Positions 45,413 through 55,753 of a stretch of 64,000 nt of DNA are shown one piece after another. The notes under the pieces were generated by a model, which saw nothing but the letters and a program-made list of their open reading frames with translations, had not been told where the DNA came from and searched no databases. Origin of the DNA: Luteimonas endophytica (GTDB lineage Bacteria > Pseudomonadota > Gammaproteobacteria > Xanthomonadales > Xanthomonadaceae); the NCBI RefSeq assembly GCF_029887875.1, contig NZ_JARXRM010000028.1, forward strand, positions 208,150-272,149, read 5' to 3'. Numbering within the stretch: position 1 is the first letter of the stretch; each line of letters starts with the position of its first letter. The translations under genes were made by a program, and so were the position numbers.

Positions 45413-46834
45413 ATGGCCGACACCAAAACCTTCAAGCTCCCCGACCTCGGCGAGGGCCTGCCCGACGCCACCATCGTCGAATGGTCGGTCGCGGTGGGCG
45501 ACACCATCCGCCTCGACGATCCGCTGGTCTCGATGGAAACCGCCAAGGCGGTGGTCGAGGTGCCCTCGCCGGTATCGGGCAAGGTGCTGAAGCTGGCCGG
45601 CGAACCCGGCGACGTGATCGAGACCGGCGCGGTGCTGGCCGAGTTCGAGATCGACCCGGCGCTCCCGCAGCGCGCCGAGGGCCAGGACACCGGCCACCAC
45701 CACGGCCCTTCCAAGGGCACCGGCAGCCCCGCCCCCAGCGGCGGCGACAAGGTGGTGGCCTCCGACGACGGCGGCGCGATCTCCGACGAGGGCGAAACGC
45801 CGCCCGAGGGCGAGGCCGGCGACGGCGACGGCGAGCGGGCAGACAGCGGCACCGTGGTCGGGGCGATGCAGTCCTCCGATACCGTGCACAGCGAGCGCGC
45901 CAGTTCGGTCGGCGGGGTGAAGGCGATGCCCGCGGTGCGCGCGCTGGCGCGGAAGCTGAAGGTCGACCTCTCGCGGGTGCGCGCCACCGGCACCGACGGG
46001 GTGGTCACCATGGCCGACGTGAAGCAGGCCGCCGCCGACGGCAATGCGCGCGCCGGCAGCGCTGCCGGCGGCGCACCGAAAAAGACGGCAACCGGACGCG
46101 GCGATGCGGCGCCGGCGCCGCGCCGTGCGGAAGAACGTACCGCGCTGTCGGCTTCGGGCCGGCCGATGCGCACCCAGCCGCCCTCGGTCGCGGCCAGCGG
46201 CCAGCCCGAGCAGCTCAAGGGCGTACGCCGCAACATGGCGCGGGTGATGGCGGATGCTCACGCGAAGGTGGTGCCGACGATGCTCGCCGACGACGCCGAC
46301 ATCCACGCCTGGGCACCGGGCAACGACATGACCGCGCGGCTGGTGCGGGCGATCTGCGCGGCGGCGAAGACGGTGCCGGCGCTCAACGCCTGGTTCGACG
46401 GCGACGCCCTCACCCGGACCCTGCATCCGCACGTCGACATCGGCATCGCCGTGGACACCGACGACGGCCTGTTCGTGCCGGCGCTGCGCAACGCCGACGT
46501 GCTCGATGCCGCCGGCGTGCGCGAGGGCGTCGACCGCCTGCGCAGGCAGGTGATGGAGCGCAGCCTGCCGGCGAGCGAGCTGACCGGCTACACCATCTCG
46601 CTGTCCAATTTCGGGATGTTCGCCGGCCGCTATGCCACCCCGGTGATCGTGCCGCCGTGCGTGGCGATCGTCGCCGCCGGCCGCGCCCGCCACCAGATCA
46701 CCCCGGTGATCGGCGGATTCGAATCGCACAAGGTGATCCCGCTGTCGCTGACCTTCGACCACCGCGCCTGCACCGGCGGCGAGGCGGCGCGCTTCCTGCG
46801 CGCGATGCTGGACGACCTGGCGAGGGCCTCTTGA
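45413..46834 (+). CDS. pdhC: Dihydrolipoamide acyltransferase (E2) with altered catalytic motif
   Basis: 473 residues. One lipoyl domain (residues 1-80) with K45 in VSMETAKAVVEV, an acidic and glycine-rich linker (~85-165) with HHH, a peripheral-subunit-binding domain (~168-205), a second linker, and the catalytic core (~245-473). The usual DHRxxDG end motif reads FDHRACTGG (H450, T454): the catalytic His is kept but the Asp is Thr. It moves the acyl group from lipoate to CoA. E3 is not in the window. Confidence 0.92.
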   Translation: MADTKTFKLPDLGEGLPDATIVEWSVAVGDTIRLDDPLVSMETAKAVVEVPSPVSGKVLKLAGEPGDVIETGAVLAEFEIDPALPQRAEGQDTGHHHGPSKGTGSPAPSGGDKVVASDDGGAISDEGETPPEGEAGDGDGERADSGTVVGAMQSSDTVHSERASSVGGVKAMPAVRALARKLKVDLSRVRATGTDGVVTMADVKQAAADGNARAGSAAGGAPKKTATGRGDAAPAPRRAEERTALSASGRPMRTQPPSVAASGQPEQLKGVRRNMARVMADAHAKVVPTMLADDADIHAWAPGNDMTARLVRAICAAAKTVPALNAWFDGDALTRTLHPHVDIGIAVDTDDGLFVPALRNADVLDAAGVREGVDRLRRQVMERSLPASELTGYTISLSNFGMFAGRYATPVIVPPCVAIVAAGRARHQITPVIGGFESHKVIPLSLTFDHRACTGGEAARFLRAMLDDLARAS

Positions 46835-46873
46835 TTGGTGATTGGCGGTTCGTGATTGGCATTCGCGATCGGT
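46833..46873. repeat. Short degenerate GTGATTGGC repeats
   Basis: Three imperfect copies of a 9-bp unit (GTGATTGG..) follow the pdhC stop directly. Similar short repeats with GATTGG and GTGATTC occur near 9,640 and 9,745. Confidence 0.5.
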
Positions 46874-46904
46874 GGGCGGGGGGCGGCCGGAGCTGGTCCG
46901 CCCC

Positions 46905-47015
46905 TCGTAGGAGCGGCCCATGGGCGCGAATGCCGCGGCCGCTCGGGTGGAAGTGGCGGTGATTCCGGGCGCGTTCGACCGCGTGGGCTTTCGCGTGCAT
47001 GGCACGCTCCTGCGA
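46905..47015. repeat. GTAG-type REP element, copy 5
   Basis: Unit A (GTAGGAGCGGCCCATGGGCG, from 46906) faces unit B (TCGCGTGCATGGCACGCTCC, 46991-47010). It fills most of the 254-bp gap between pdhC and the VOC gene. Confidence 0.85.
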
Positions 47016-47088
47016 GAGCCGGCCCCGGGGCCTGCCGCCCCACCGGTTTCGCGACTTCCATAATCAACTGCGCCCGCGGGAGAAGCCC

Positions 47089-47472
47089 ATGGCCCACCAC
47101 AGCCGCCTGTCCACCTTCGTCCTCGACTGCCGGGTCGAAGACCTGAAGGCCGCCACCGAGTTCTGGAGCCGGGCGCTCGGCAAGCCGGTCCAGACCTTCG
47201 ACGAGGACGGCGACGGCAAGTACGCCGCGCTGAAGACCGACCGCGACGAGCCGATCCTGCTGCTGCAGAAGGTCGACCACGAATCGCGCATCCACCTGGA
47301 CATCGAGGCCGACGACGTGGATGCCGAAGCCGAGCGCCTGGAGAAGCTGGGGGCGCGGAAGATCGCCTTCGTCAAGCGCTGGTGGGTGATGGAGGCGCCG
47401 ACCGGACACCGGTTCTGCATCGTCCGGCCGCAGCGCGAGCCGCTCGGCCCGCACCTCAACGCCTGGGACTGA
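47089..47472 (+). CDS. VOC (glyoxalase-like) family protein
   Basis: 127 residues with the beta-alpha-beta-beta-beta pattern of the vicinal-oxygen-chelate fold: LSTFVLDCRVEDLKAATEFW, then EPILLLQKV, and RIHLDIEADDVDAEAERLEKLG. GGGAGAAG precedes ATG 47089. The function is unknown; lacks signs of a specific enzyme. It is close to secreted peptidase genes but transcribed separately by spacing. Confidence 0.85.
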   Translation: MAHHSRLSTFVLDCRVEDLKAATEFWSRALGKPVQTFDEDGDGKYAALKTDRDEPILLLQKVDHESRIHLDIEADDVDAEAERLEKLGARKIAFVKRWWVMEAPTGHRFCIVRPQREPLGPHLNAWD

Positions 47473-47638
47473 CGGCGCCGGCGCAGCGGATTGCGACCCC
47501 GGTCGCGCCGGGACACGGGTTTACCCCAGCAGACCGCGTCGCGCCCGCCGGGTAGGGTCGTCTGGCGCGACCGCCGCGCCCAGCCGCGACACCCCGGGGG
47601 GACGTGTCGCCCGCCACCATGTTGCCGGGGAGACCAGC

Positions 47639-48391
47639 ATGCGCCACCACGTCCTTCGCCTGTCCGTCCTGTCGTCGATGCTCCTGTTGGCCGCCGCCGC
47701 CGAGGCCGCGCCCGCCTTCCAGATGCCGTTCCCCTGCAACCAGACCTGGTCGGGGCAGACCCGTACCAACCACAATCCGCAGCGCTCGATCGATTTCAAC
47801 CGCACCAACGACCTCGGCGACGCCGTGGTCGCCTCGGCCGCCGGCACCGTGAGCGTGGTGCGCAACCTCGGCAACACCAGCTACGGCCGGTACGTGGTGA
47901 TCAACCACGGCAGCGGCTGGACCAGCTACTACGCGCATCTGAACTCGTGGAGCGTGCAGGTCGGCCAGCGCGTGTCGCGCGGGCAGAAGATCGGCACCGT
48001 CGGTTCCACCGGCGGCTCGAGCGGCCCGCACCTGCACTACGAGCAGCGCTACAACGGCGTGGCCAGGAGCATCAAGTTCAACGGCGCGGGGGTGTACTAC
48101 TACGGCACCCGCAACTACACCAGCCGCAACGGCTGCGGCGGCGGCGCCAGCGGCACCGTGCGCACCAACGGCGCCTACCTCAACGTCCGCGCCGGCCCCA
48201 GCACCAGCTACTCGGTGGTCGGCTCGCTGGCCAACGGCGCCCGCGTCTCCATCCAGTGCCAGACCACCGGCCAGAGCATCAGCGGCTACTACGGGACCAG
48301 CAACATCTGGAACCGGATCGGCGCCGGCCGCTTCATTCCCGACGCGTACACCTATACCGGCTCCGATGGCTTCGTCGCGCCCCGCTGCTGA
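47639..48391 (+). CDS. Secreted M23 family metallopeptidase with SH3-like domain
   Basis: 250 residues. A signal peptide ends near AEAA (~25). The M23 zinc site is made by a His in NHNPQRSIDFN, with Asp seven residues on, and HLHYE, plus the earlier SYYAHL. A C-terminal bacterial SH3 domain (~165-230; YLNVRAGPSTSYSVVGSL) would bind cell wall peptides. Related enzymes lyse peptidoglycan of competitors or the cell's own wall. The gene is followed 27 bp later by a HEAT-like protein gene. Confidence 0.88.
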   Translation: MRHHVLRLSVLSSMLLLAAAAEAAPAFQMPFPCNQTWSGQTRTNHNPQRSIDFNRTNDLGDAVVASAAGTVSVVRNLGNTSYGRYVVINHGSGWTSYYAHLNSWSVQVGQRVSRGQKIGTVGSTGGSSGPHLHYEQRYNGVARSIKFNGAGVYYYGTRNYTSRNGCGGGASGTVRTNGAYLNVRAGPSTSYSVVGSLANGARVSIQCQTTGQSISGYYGTSNIWNRIGAGRFIPDAYTYTGSDGFVAPRC

Positions 48392-48418
48392 TCGCCGGGC
48401 GGGCGCGCCGGAGGCGGA

Positions 48419-49306
48419 ATGAGCGGCGGGCGGCTGCTGCTGGCGCTGGCGGCCGCACTCGCCGTGGGGTTCGGCGCCGGCGCCTGGTACGGGCAGCGCG
48501 CGGATCCGGACGGCGGCGGCCCGCCCGCGGCCCCCGGCACGTCGGCGCCGACGCCTGAGCGCGTCAGTGGGGCCGGCGCCTCTCCCCGGCCGGCGCCGCC
48601 CGGCCCGGGCGAACAGCGCAGCCGCGCGCTGCGCGATCCTGCGTTCCTGCAACAGCTGCTGCAGCGCTACGCCACCGAGGCCGAGGAGGACGAGCGCGGC
48701 GCGCTGCTGGCGCTGCTGCGCGGGGTCGGCAACGACGACGTGCTGCGCTTCGCCCTGGCGCTGGCCGGCAGCGGCGAGGCCGAGGCCCGGCGCCGCGGCC
48801 TCGCCCTGCTCGAGGCGTTTCCGCTGGACCGCCCCGACGTGCGCGACACGGTGGCTCTGGGCCTGCAGGCCGAGCGCGACCCCGCGGTGCTGCAGCGCTA
48901 CGTGGAGCTGGCCGCGCCCGCGGTCATGCCGGTCGAGGACGCCGCGCCCCTGGTGCGCGGCCTCGAGGCGCTGACCGCGCATCCCGACCCGGAGATCCGC
49001 GGCCGCAGCGTGGTGCAGTTCGCCCAGTGGAGCGACCCTGCGGCCGCGGAGGAGGCGCTCGGCCGCGCCCTGATCGACCAGGCGCCCGAGGTGCGGCGCG
49101 CCGCGGTCGGCGGCATCGTCGCCACCCGCGCCCGTTCCGACCGGCTCAAGGACGGCCTGCTGTGGATGGCCAGCGACGCGGCGACCACGGCCGAGGACCG
49201 CGCCGCGGCGGTGTTCGCGCTGCAGTGGTTCGCACTGGACCGGGACGAGTACGCGCTGTACCGCCAGGCCGCGGCGCAGGCCGACGCCGCGGGCGACGGC
49301 CACTGA
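48419..49306 (+). CDS. Membrane-anchored HEAT-repeat-like protein, unknown function
   Basis: 295 residues. An N-terminal helix (LLLALAAALAVGFGAGAWYG) anchors it, a Pro/Gly/Ala linker (~28-65) follows, and the rest is alpha-helical pairs with HEAT-like pattern (EDERGALLALLRGVGNDDVL; HPDPEIRGRSVVQFAQWSD). No enzyme motif is seen. It lies 27 bp after the M23 peptidase gene and could act with it in the envelope; this is inferred from position. Confidence 0.7.
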   Translation: MSGGRLLLALAAALAVGFGAGAWYGQRADPDGGGPPAAPGTSAPTPERVSGAGASPRPAPPGPGEQRSRALRDPAFLQQLLQRYATEAEEDERGALLALLRGVGNDDVLRFALALAGSGEAEARRRGLALLEAFPLDRPDVRDTVALGLQAERDPAVLQRYVELAAPAVMPVEDAAPLVRGLEALTAHPDPEIRGRSVVQFAQWSDPAAAEEALGRALIDQAPEVRRAAVGGIVATRARSDRLKDGLLWMASDAATTAEDRAAAVFALQWFALDRDEYALYRQAAAQADAAGDGH

Positions 49307-49316
49307 GCCGCCGTGG

Positions 49317-50249
49317 TCAGGCCCGGTCGCGGTCCAGCCACACTTCCAGCCCTTGGGCGTTGAGTTCGATGTCCATCCCGAGCAGCTCCGGCACCCGTTG
49401 CCGGGCATCGGCCACGCCGTGACGCTGGGCGCGCTCGACGTAGAGCCGCTGCAGCGCCTCGACCAGCCGCTGATGGCGGTGCGGATCGTCGGCCAGCGCA
49501 CGCGCCGCGTCCACCATCGCCTCCACCTGGGCGATCAGGTCCGCGCCCAGCCGCTGCACGTCGGCGACGCGGCCGTAGTGGGTCACGAACACCGCCTCGG
49601 GCGCCTCGCCGAGCATGCGCCGCACCGACGCGCGCATCTGCTCCGGGTCGAACTGGACCGGCGAGGTGGTCGGGATCGCGAAGGCGCCGCGCGCGGTGTC
49701 CAGCTCGCGGTAGGACAGGCCGAAGATGTCGCCGGCGAACCAGCTGCGGCTGCGCGCGTCCCACACCGCGAGGTGGTGGCGGGCGTGCCCGGGGGTGTCT
49801 GCGCACAGCAGCGGCCGTCCGGCCAGGTCGACGACGTGGCCGTCGGCAGCCTCCTCGACCCGCGCCTCGGGGACCGGCACCAGCTCGCCGTAGCTGGCGG
49901 AGAATTCCGCGTCGCCGTACACGGCCCTGGCGCTGGCGACCAGCCGCGAGGGATCGATCATGTGCGGCGCGCCGCGCGGGTGCACCACCAGCCGCGCGTT
50001 CGGCAGTTCGCGCAGCAGCGCGCCCGCGCCCCCGGCATGGTCGAGGTGCACGTGGGTCAGGATCACCCGGTCGACGGCATCGGCGGCCAGCCCCTGCGCT
50101 TGCAGCGCCGCCAGCAGCCGCGGCACGCTGTGGTTGGTGCCGCAGTCGACGAAGGCCGCGCGCCCGCGTTCGACGATCAGGTAGGCGGCACAGAACTGCG
50201 GCCGCTGGTAGCCGGTATCGATGGTGACGATGCCATGCAGGGGGCTCAT
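49317..50249 (-). CDS. MBL-fold metallo-hydrolase
   Basis: 310 residues. The metal motif is THVHLDHAGG, with further ligands His in TPGHARHH, Asp in WFAGDIFG and His in VFVTHYG. The C-terminal ~100 residues are helical. The family hydrolyses thioesters, lactones or phosphodiesters; the substrate is unknown. It ends 10 bp from the HEAT-like gene on the other strand. Confidence 0.9.
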   Translation of the reverse strand: MSPLHGIVTIDTGYQRPQFCAAYLIVERGRAAFVDCGTNHSVPRLLAALQAQGLAADAVDRVILTHVHLDHAGGAGALLRELPNARLVVHPRGAPHMIDPSRLVASARAVYGDAEFSASYGELVPVPEARVEEAADGHVVDLAGRPLLCADTPGHARHHLAVWDARSRSWFAGDIFGLSYRELDTARGAFAIPTTSPVQFDPEQMRASVRRMLGEAPEAVFVTHYGRVADVQRLGADLIAQVEAMVDAARALADDPHRHQRLVEALQRLYVERAQRHGVADARQRVPELLGMDIELNAQGLEVWLDRDRA

Positions 50250-50331
50250 GACCTGCTCGCGGGAGGGGGAAGCCCAGTCTAGTTGCGGGCCTCGCGCGCC
50301 GGGATTCGGCTTTGGTCGCAGGCCGGGGCGC

Positions 50332-50636
50332 TCAGCGCCGCCGCAACCAGCGCGCGCGGACCAGAAATGCGACGGTCATCACCGCCAGGTACACCCCGTA
50401 GCCCACCGCGGTCGCCAGCACCTGTCGCCACATCCGTCCGTAGGCGGGGTCCGCGCTGTCGTGCGCCCAGTACACGCTCGCCAGGAAGGCGGCGACCGCC
50501 AGCAGCAGCGCGGCCCCGTCGAACAGCCGTCGCGCGGTCCCGCGCGGCTGGCGCGGGTAGTGCCAGAACAGCACGCCGAGGATCAGGAACCACGGCAGGA
50601 ACAGCACCAGCGCCAGGTTGAGTTCGACCAGCGGGT

Positions 50637-50640
<4 letters not shown>
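50332..50640 (-). CDS. Small membrane protein of unknown function, coupled to trpS
   Basis: 102 residues with three hydrophobic helices (VELNLALVLFLPWFLILGVL; FDGAALLLAVAAFLASVYW; ATAVGYGVYLAVMTVAFLV) and a basic C-terminus. The start is GTG 50640, overlapping the trpS stop (GTGA), so it is translationally coupled. I do not recognise the family. Confidence 0.72.
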
Positions 50641-51974
<1,334 letters not shown>

Positions 51975-52124
51975 TGCAGGGCCGGACGGGAAAACCGGGG
52001 CGAAGTTTAACCGCTGCCGCCGCAGCCACGGCCGCAACCCCGCCGAGCGGGCCGGCCGGGCGGCGCTCGACCCCGTTCGCGGCCGCGGCGCGTTGGCCAG
52101 TGGGACCGAACCCGGAGAAGCGCC

Positions 52125-52907
52125 ATGGCCCGCCTGCTGCTGTCGATCGTCCTGCTGTCGATCGTCACCGCCTGTTCCCCCGCCCGCGCCGGCCACCCGG
52201 TGCGCCTGGACATCGTCGACCGCGAGCACGGCGGCCGGCTGGAACAGCACCGCCACCGCGGCGAGACCTGGATCGCAGGCTCCCCCGGGCACCGCTACGC
52301 GGTGCGCCTGACCAACAACAGCGACGAGCGGGTCCTGGTGGTGCTGTCGGTCGACGGCATCAACGCCGTCACCGGCGAGACCGCCGACCCCGCCCAGTCC
52401 GGCTACGTCCTGGCGCCGAGGCAGAGCACCGAGATCGCGGGCTGGCGCAAGTCGCTCGACGATGTCGCGCAGTTCGTGTTCACCGCGCTGCCCGACAGCT
52501 ACGCTGCGCGCACCGGGCGGCCGGACGACGTCGGCGTGATCGGCGTGGCGGTGTTCCGCGAGCGGTGGACGCACCGGCCCGAACCGATGCCGTCGATCGC
52601 GGAGCGCGCCGAACGCCGCGCGGCGCCGGCGGCGACCGCCGAGATGGAACAGGCGATGGGGGACCACGCCGCGCACGGCCGGGACGCCGCCCGCCAGCGC
52701 ATCGGCACCGGCCACGGCGCGCGCGAATGGGCGCCGGTGGGCCATACCACGTTCGTGCGCGCCAGCCGGCACCCGGTGCAACTCCTGCAGTTGCGCTACG
52801 ACACGCCGCAGCGGCTCGCGGCGCTGGGCATCCCGGCGTGGCGCCACGCCGGGTACCAGGCGCCGCGGCCGCGCGCCTTTCCGGGCGGATTCGTGCCCGA
52901 TCCGTGA
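52125..52907 (+). CDS. Secreted protein of unknown function (possible lipoprotein)
   Basis: 260 residues. The N-terminus LLLSIVLLSIVTACSPA carries a probable lipobox at Cys17. A beta-rich domain follows (RYAVRLTNNSDERVLVVLSVDGINAVTGE; GYVLAPRQSTEIAGWRKS in part; FVFTALPDSYAARTGRPDDVG), then a His/Ala-rich linker and a C-terminal segment with LLQLRYDTPQRLAALGI. Similar proteins occur across proteobacteria without a role. It is divergent from trpS. Confidence 0.75.
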   Translation: MARLLLSIVLLSIVTACSPARAGHPVRLDIVDREHGGRLEQHRHRGETWIAGSPGHRYAVRLTNNSDERVLVVLSVDGINAVTGETADPAQSGYVLAPRQSTEIAGWRKSLDDVAQFVFTALPDSYAARTGRPDDVGVIGVAVFRERWTHRPEPMPSIAERAERRAAPAATAEMEQAMGDHAAHGRDAARQRIGTGHGAREWAPVGHTTFVRASRHPVQLLQLRYDTPQRLAALGIPAWRHAGYQAPRPRAFPGGFVPDP

Positions 52908-52964
52908 CCGGGCGGCGCGGCCGGTGCGGCACCATGCCCGTTGATGGTGCCGCGCCAACGCAGA

Positions 52965-52986
52965 AGGGCCGGCTTGCGCCGGCCCT
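52965..52986. terminator. Hairpin between convergent genes
   Basis: AGGGCCGGC (52965-52973) pairs with GCCGGCCCT (52978-52986), TTGC loop. A second hairpin, GGCACCAT (52928-52935) with ATGGTGCC (52944-52951), stands just before it. Neither has a long T tract. They separate the unknown secreted protein gene from csbD. Confidence 0.6.
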
Positions 52987-53029
52987 CCCGTCATCGCTGC
53001 CGGCGTGTCGCCGGAAGACGCTCGCTCGG

Positions 53030-53227
53030 TCAGAGCGTGCGCTCGAACTCGCTGACTTCCTTCTCTGCGCGCTCGCGCTCCCAGCCGTACTGCTCCTGCA
53101 GCTTGCCGGCGAGGTACTTCGAGTCGCCTTCGGCGACGTCGAACACGTCGTCGCTGAGATCGCCCCACTTCGCCTGGGCCTTGCCCTTGATCTGGGACCA
53201 TTTGCCGGAAATGATGTCCTTGTTCAT
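53030..53227 (-). CDS. CsbD family stress-response protein
   Basis: 65 residues, [18 protein letters not shown] at the start and a helical acidic-basic pattern with [16 protein letters not shown] and [12 protein letters not shown], typical of CsbD/YjbJ. These small soluble proteins rise under osmotic, starvation or general stress; the mechanism is unknown. It is near an entericidin-like gene on the same strand with a terminator between. Confidence 0.93.
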   Translation of the reverse strand: MNKDIISGKWSQIKGKAQAKWGDLSDDVFDVAEGDSKYLAGKLQEQYGWERERAEKEVSEFERTL

Positions 53228-53383
53228 TGCTGATCCTCCGCAGTCACGGCGATTTACCGTGGACGCAGGATCGCGGTTGGAAGCTTCGCATCCGGTCAAG
53301 ATTGCGTTGGGCGGCCCTGACGTCGATGAACGTGGCTGAACACGCCCGGGAAGCGCTCTCCAGGGGGATGGACCCCGGCCAAG

Positions 53384-53411
53384 AAAAGGCCGGCGCACGC
53401 GCCGGCCTTTT
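53384..53411. terminator. Perfect bidirectional intrinsic terminator
   Basis: A 12-bp perfect stem (AAAAGGCCGGCG with CGCCGGCCTTTT, loop CACG) between the entericidin-like and CsbD genes. Read on the - strand it ends the entericidin-like transcript with TTTT. Confidence 0.88.
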
Positions 53412-53461
53412 GGCCTGGTGTCCATGCCGCGCGATCGCGGCCGACAGGGAATTGCCGTGGC

Positions 53462-53617
53462 TCAGTTCGGATCGGTACCGCCGGTGTCTTCCGCGGCATC
53501 CTCGATCTTGTCGCCGACCTTCTGCACGTCCTTGCCCGCGCCTTCGACGGTATTGCAGGCGGTCAGGGTGGCGGTCGAGAACAGGGCGAGCAACAGCAGG
53601 GCAGTCAAACGCTTCAT
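53462..53617 (-). CDS. Entericidin A/B-like small lipoprotein
   Basis: 51 residues. The signal peptide LTALLLLALFSTATLTAC places a lipobox Cys at residue 21, followed by NTVEGAGKDVQKVGDKIED, the entericidin pattern. AAGGAG precedes ATG 53617. Entericidins form an antidote/toxin lipoprotein pair in enterics; single copies like this are common and of unclear role, probably stress-related. Confidence 0.88.
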   Translation of the reverse strand: MKRLTALLLLALFSTATLTACNTVEGAGKDVQKVGDKIEDAAEDTGGTDPN

Positions 53618-53788
53618 GGGGGGTTTCTCCTTTGGCGGAATGGGGGGCGCTCGGTGATCGCGTCCCTTGCCGGCGACCCGTGCGGACATGAAAGCGCAAG
53701 CGGGCGTGAACGATGCGTCGTTTCGCCGGGCACCGCCGGCGGCCGGCGGCGCTCCTGTTCAGGTTGGCGGCCGGACCCTAGGCAGCGC

Positions 53789-54712
53789 TCAGTCGCGCAT
53801 CAGCGTCGACTTGCCGAACAGGCTTTCCACCAGGTCCACCGCCAGTTCGGCGGTGATGTTGCGGTCGTCCAGCGCCGGGCTCACCTCGACCACGTCGAGC
53901 GAGCCCATCCGCCCGGAGTCGGCAATCATCTCCATCACCAGCTGCGCCTCGCGATAGTTCACCCCGCCGGGCACGGTGGTGCCGGTGCCCGGGGCGATCC
54001 CCGGGTCGAGGAAATCCACATCGAAGCTGACGTGCAGGTGGGTGTCCTCGTCGAGCCCGGCCAGCGCCTGTTCCATCACCCGCTTCATCCCGACCTCGTC
54101 GATGTAGCGCATGTCGTAGATGTCCAGGCCGTGCTCCTTGACCAGGCGCTTTTCCTCCTGGTCCACCGAGCGGATGCCGATCTGCTTCACCTGTTGCGGG
54201 ACGATCGCCGGGGCATGACCGCCGAGCCCGGTCAGCGCGGCGGGGCCGATCCCGCACAGGCAGGCCACCGGCATGCCGTGGATGTTGCCCGACGGCGTCA
54301 CCTGGCTGGTGTTGAAATCCGAGTGCGCGTCCAGCCACAGCACCCGCAGCTTGCGGCCGCGTTCGCGGCAGTGGTTGGCCACCGCCATGATCGAGCCCAT
54401 CGCCAGGCTGTGGTCGCCGCCCAGCACCACCGGCATGCGCCCGGCGCGCAGTTCGGCGGTGGAGGCTTCCAGCAGCGCCCGGTTCCAGGCCACCACCTCC
54501 TCCAGGTGGCGGTAGCCTGCGACCGGCGGCAGCCAGGGGTTGCGCGGTCCGTCGACGTTGCCGCGGTCGGTCACCTCGACCCCCCGCGCCTGCAGCGCGC
54601 CGACCAGGCCGGCGATGCGCAGCGCCTCGGGCCCCATCCGCGCGCCCTGGTGGCCGGCGCCGACATCGGTGGGCACGCCAATGATCGAAACGGGTGGATG
54701 GTTCCGCGGCAT
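53789..54712 (-). CDS. rocF: Arginase
   Basis: 307 residues, ureohydrolase family. Manganese ligands are in GGDHSLAMG, WLDAHSDFNT and SFDVDFLDPG, with the SPALDD segment near the end. The length and GVPTDVGAGHQGARMGPEALR N-terminus match bacterial arginases rather than agmatinases. It turns arginine into ornithine and urea. Its upstream end faces tRNA-Thr on the same strand. ATG 54712 is chosen over a longer frame. Confidence 0.92.
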   Translation of the reverse strand: MPRNHPPVSIIGVPTDVGAGHQGARMGPEALRIAGLVGALQARGVEVTDRGNVDGPRNPWLPPVAGYRHLEEVVAWNRALLEASTAELRAGRMPVVLGGDHSLAMGSIMAVANHCRERGRKLRVLWLDAHSDFNTSQVTPSGNIHGMPVACLCGIGPAALTGLGGHAPAIVPQQVKQIGIRSVDQEEKRLVKEHGLDIYDMRYIDEVGMKRVMEQALAGLDEDTHLHVSFDVDFLDPGIAPGTGTTVPGGVNYREAQLVMEMIADSGRMGSLDVVEVSPALDDRNITAELAVDLVESLFGKSTLMRD

Positions 54713-54730
54713 CGTCGCTGTCCGTTGGGA

Positions 54731-54806
54731 TGGTGCCGGCAATCCGGATCGAACGGATGACCTACCGCTTACAAGGCGGTTGCTCTACCAGCTGAGCTAT
54801 GCCGGC
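54731..54806 (-). tRNA. tRNA-Thr (anticodon UGU)
   Basis: The - strand gives acceptor GCCGGCA paired with TGCCGGC, D arm GCTCAGCTGGTAGAGC, anticodon stem ACCGC/GCGGT with loop CTTGTAA (anticodon TGT), T arm ATCCG-TTCGATC-CGGAT, discriminator A and encoded CCA. Confidence 0.97.
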
Positions 54807-54920
54807 GTGAATGGCCCGGAACTCCCGGGAAGGCGCGCATTCTAGCGCGCCCCGGCGATGCCCTGCCCTTCGCGGAGCATGCCGTGCACGTCAAAGCCCG
54901 CGGCCGGCCAACGCGACCGG

Positions 54921-55703
54921 TCAAAGCTGCGCGCAGTCGAGGGCGTCCACCCGCTGCGCCGCCGCGGCGGCGCGCGCGGCGGCGGCATCGAAGTCCTCGG
55001 CCACGCCGACGTCCAGCCAGTGGCGCACGCTGGTCTCGCCCAGCGGCTCGGCCTGCGCCGCGAATCCGGCGGCGCGCAGCGCCGCGACGTGCCGGCGCGC
55101 CGCCGCCTCGCCGCTGAAACGGCCCAGGGCGATGGCGTTGGCTTCGGCGCCCTCGCCGAGGATGAAGTGGTCGTCGAAACCGGCGGCGCCGAGCTTCTCC
55201 GCCACCGCCTGCGCGGCGGCGCGGTCGGCTTGTGGCGGCAGCATCACCCGCCAGCCCCGCGGCGCCGACACCACTTCGCGGGTCCGCAGCCGCGACACCC
55301 GCGGCTGCAGAGCCTGCCGCGCCGCGGCGAGCGTCGCGGCATCGTCGAACGGCCCCAGCGACAGGCAGCGCGCCGGTGCCCCGGCACCGGTTGCAGACGC
55401 CGGCGCGGGCTCGCCGGCAACGGCGCCGGCGTCTTCCGACCCGGCGCCGGCAGCGGCGGCGGGGCCGGCACCGGCGGTGGCGGTGGCGTCGGCATCCGCC
55501 AGGGGCGCCTGCGGCGCGGACGTGGTCATCCCGGCCGCGGTGGCGCGCGCCTCCGGCGATGCTTCCTCGAGCAACTGCAGGCGCGGCACCCCGGCGGGCG
55601 GATCGGCCACGCCCGGGTCCTGGGCCGGTGGCCGCAGCGCCCACCACAGCGCGACGCCCAGGTTCAGGGCCAGCAGCAGTACGATCGATGCGCGGAGGAA
55701 CAT
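54921..55703 (-). CDS. SPOR-domain protein
   Basis: 260 residues. One N-terminal membrane helix (ASIVLLLALNLGVALWWAL), a long Ala/Pro-rich linker (~30-110), then a SPOR-like fold: CLSLGPFDDAATLAAARQAL, RGWRVMLPP and IALGRFSGEAAARRHVAALR. SPOR domains bind denuded septal peptidoglycan. It follows coaX on the same strand; the birA-coaX-SPOR order is common in this group. Confidence 0.85.
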   Translation of the reverse strand: MFLRASIVLLLALNLGVALWWALRPPAQDPGVADPPAGVPRLQLLEEASPEARATAAGMTTSAPQAPLADADATATAGAGPAAAAGAGSEDAGAVAGEPAPASATGAGAPARCLSLGPFDDAATLAAARQALQPRVSRLRTREVVSAPRGWRVMLPPQADRAAAQAVAEKLGAAGFDDHFILGEGAEANAIALGRFSGEAAARRHVAALRAAGFAAQAEPLGETSVRHWLDVGVAEDFDAAAARAAAAAQRVDALDCAQL

Positions 55704-55753
55704 CGGGCGATTGTAAGGGCCCGCACGCCAGGGCGTGGCGTGGCGCGCTCCGA

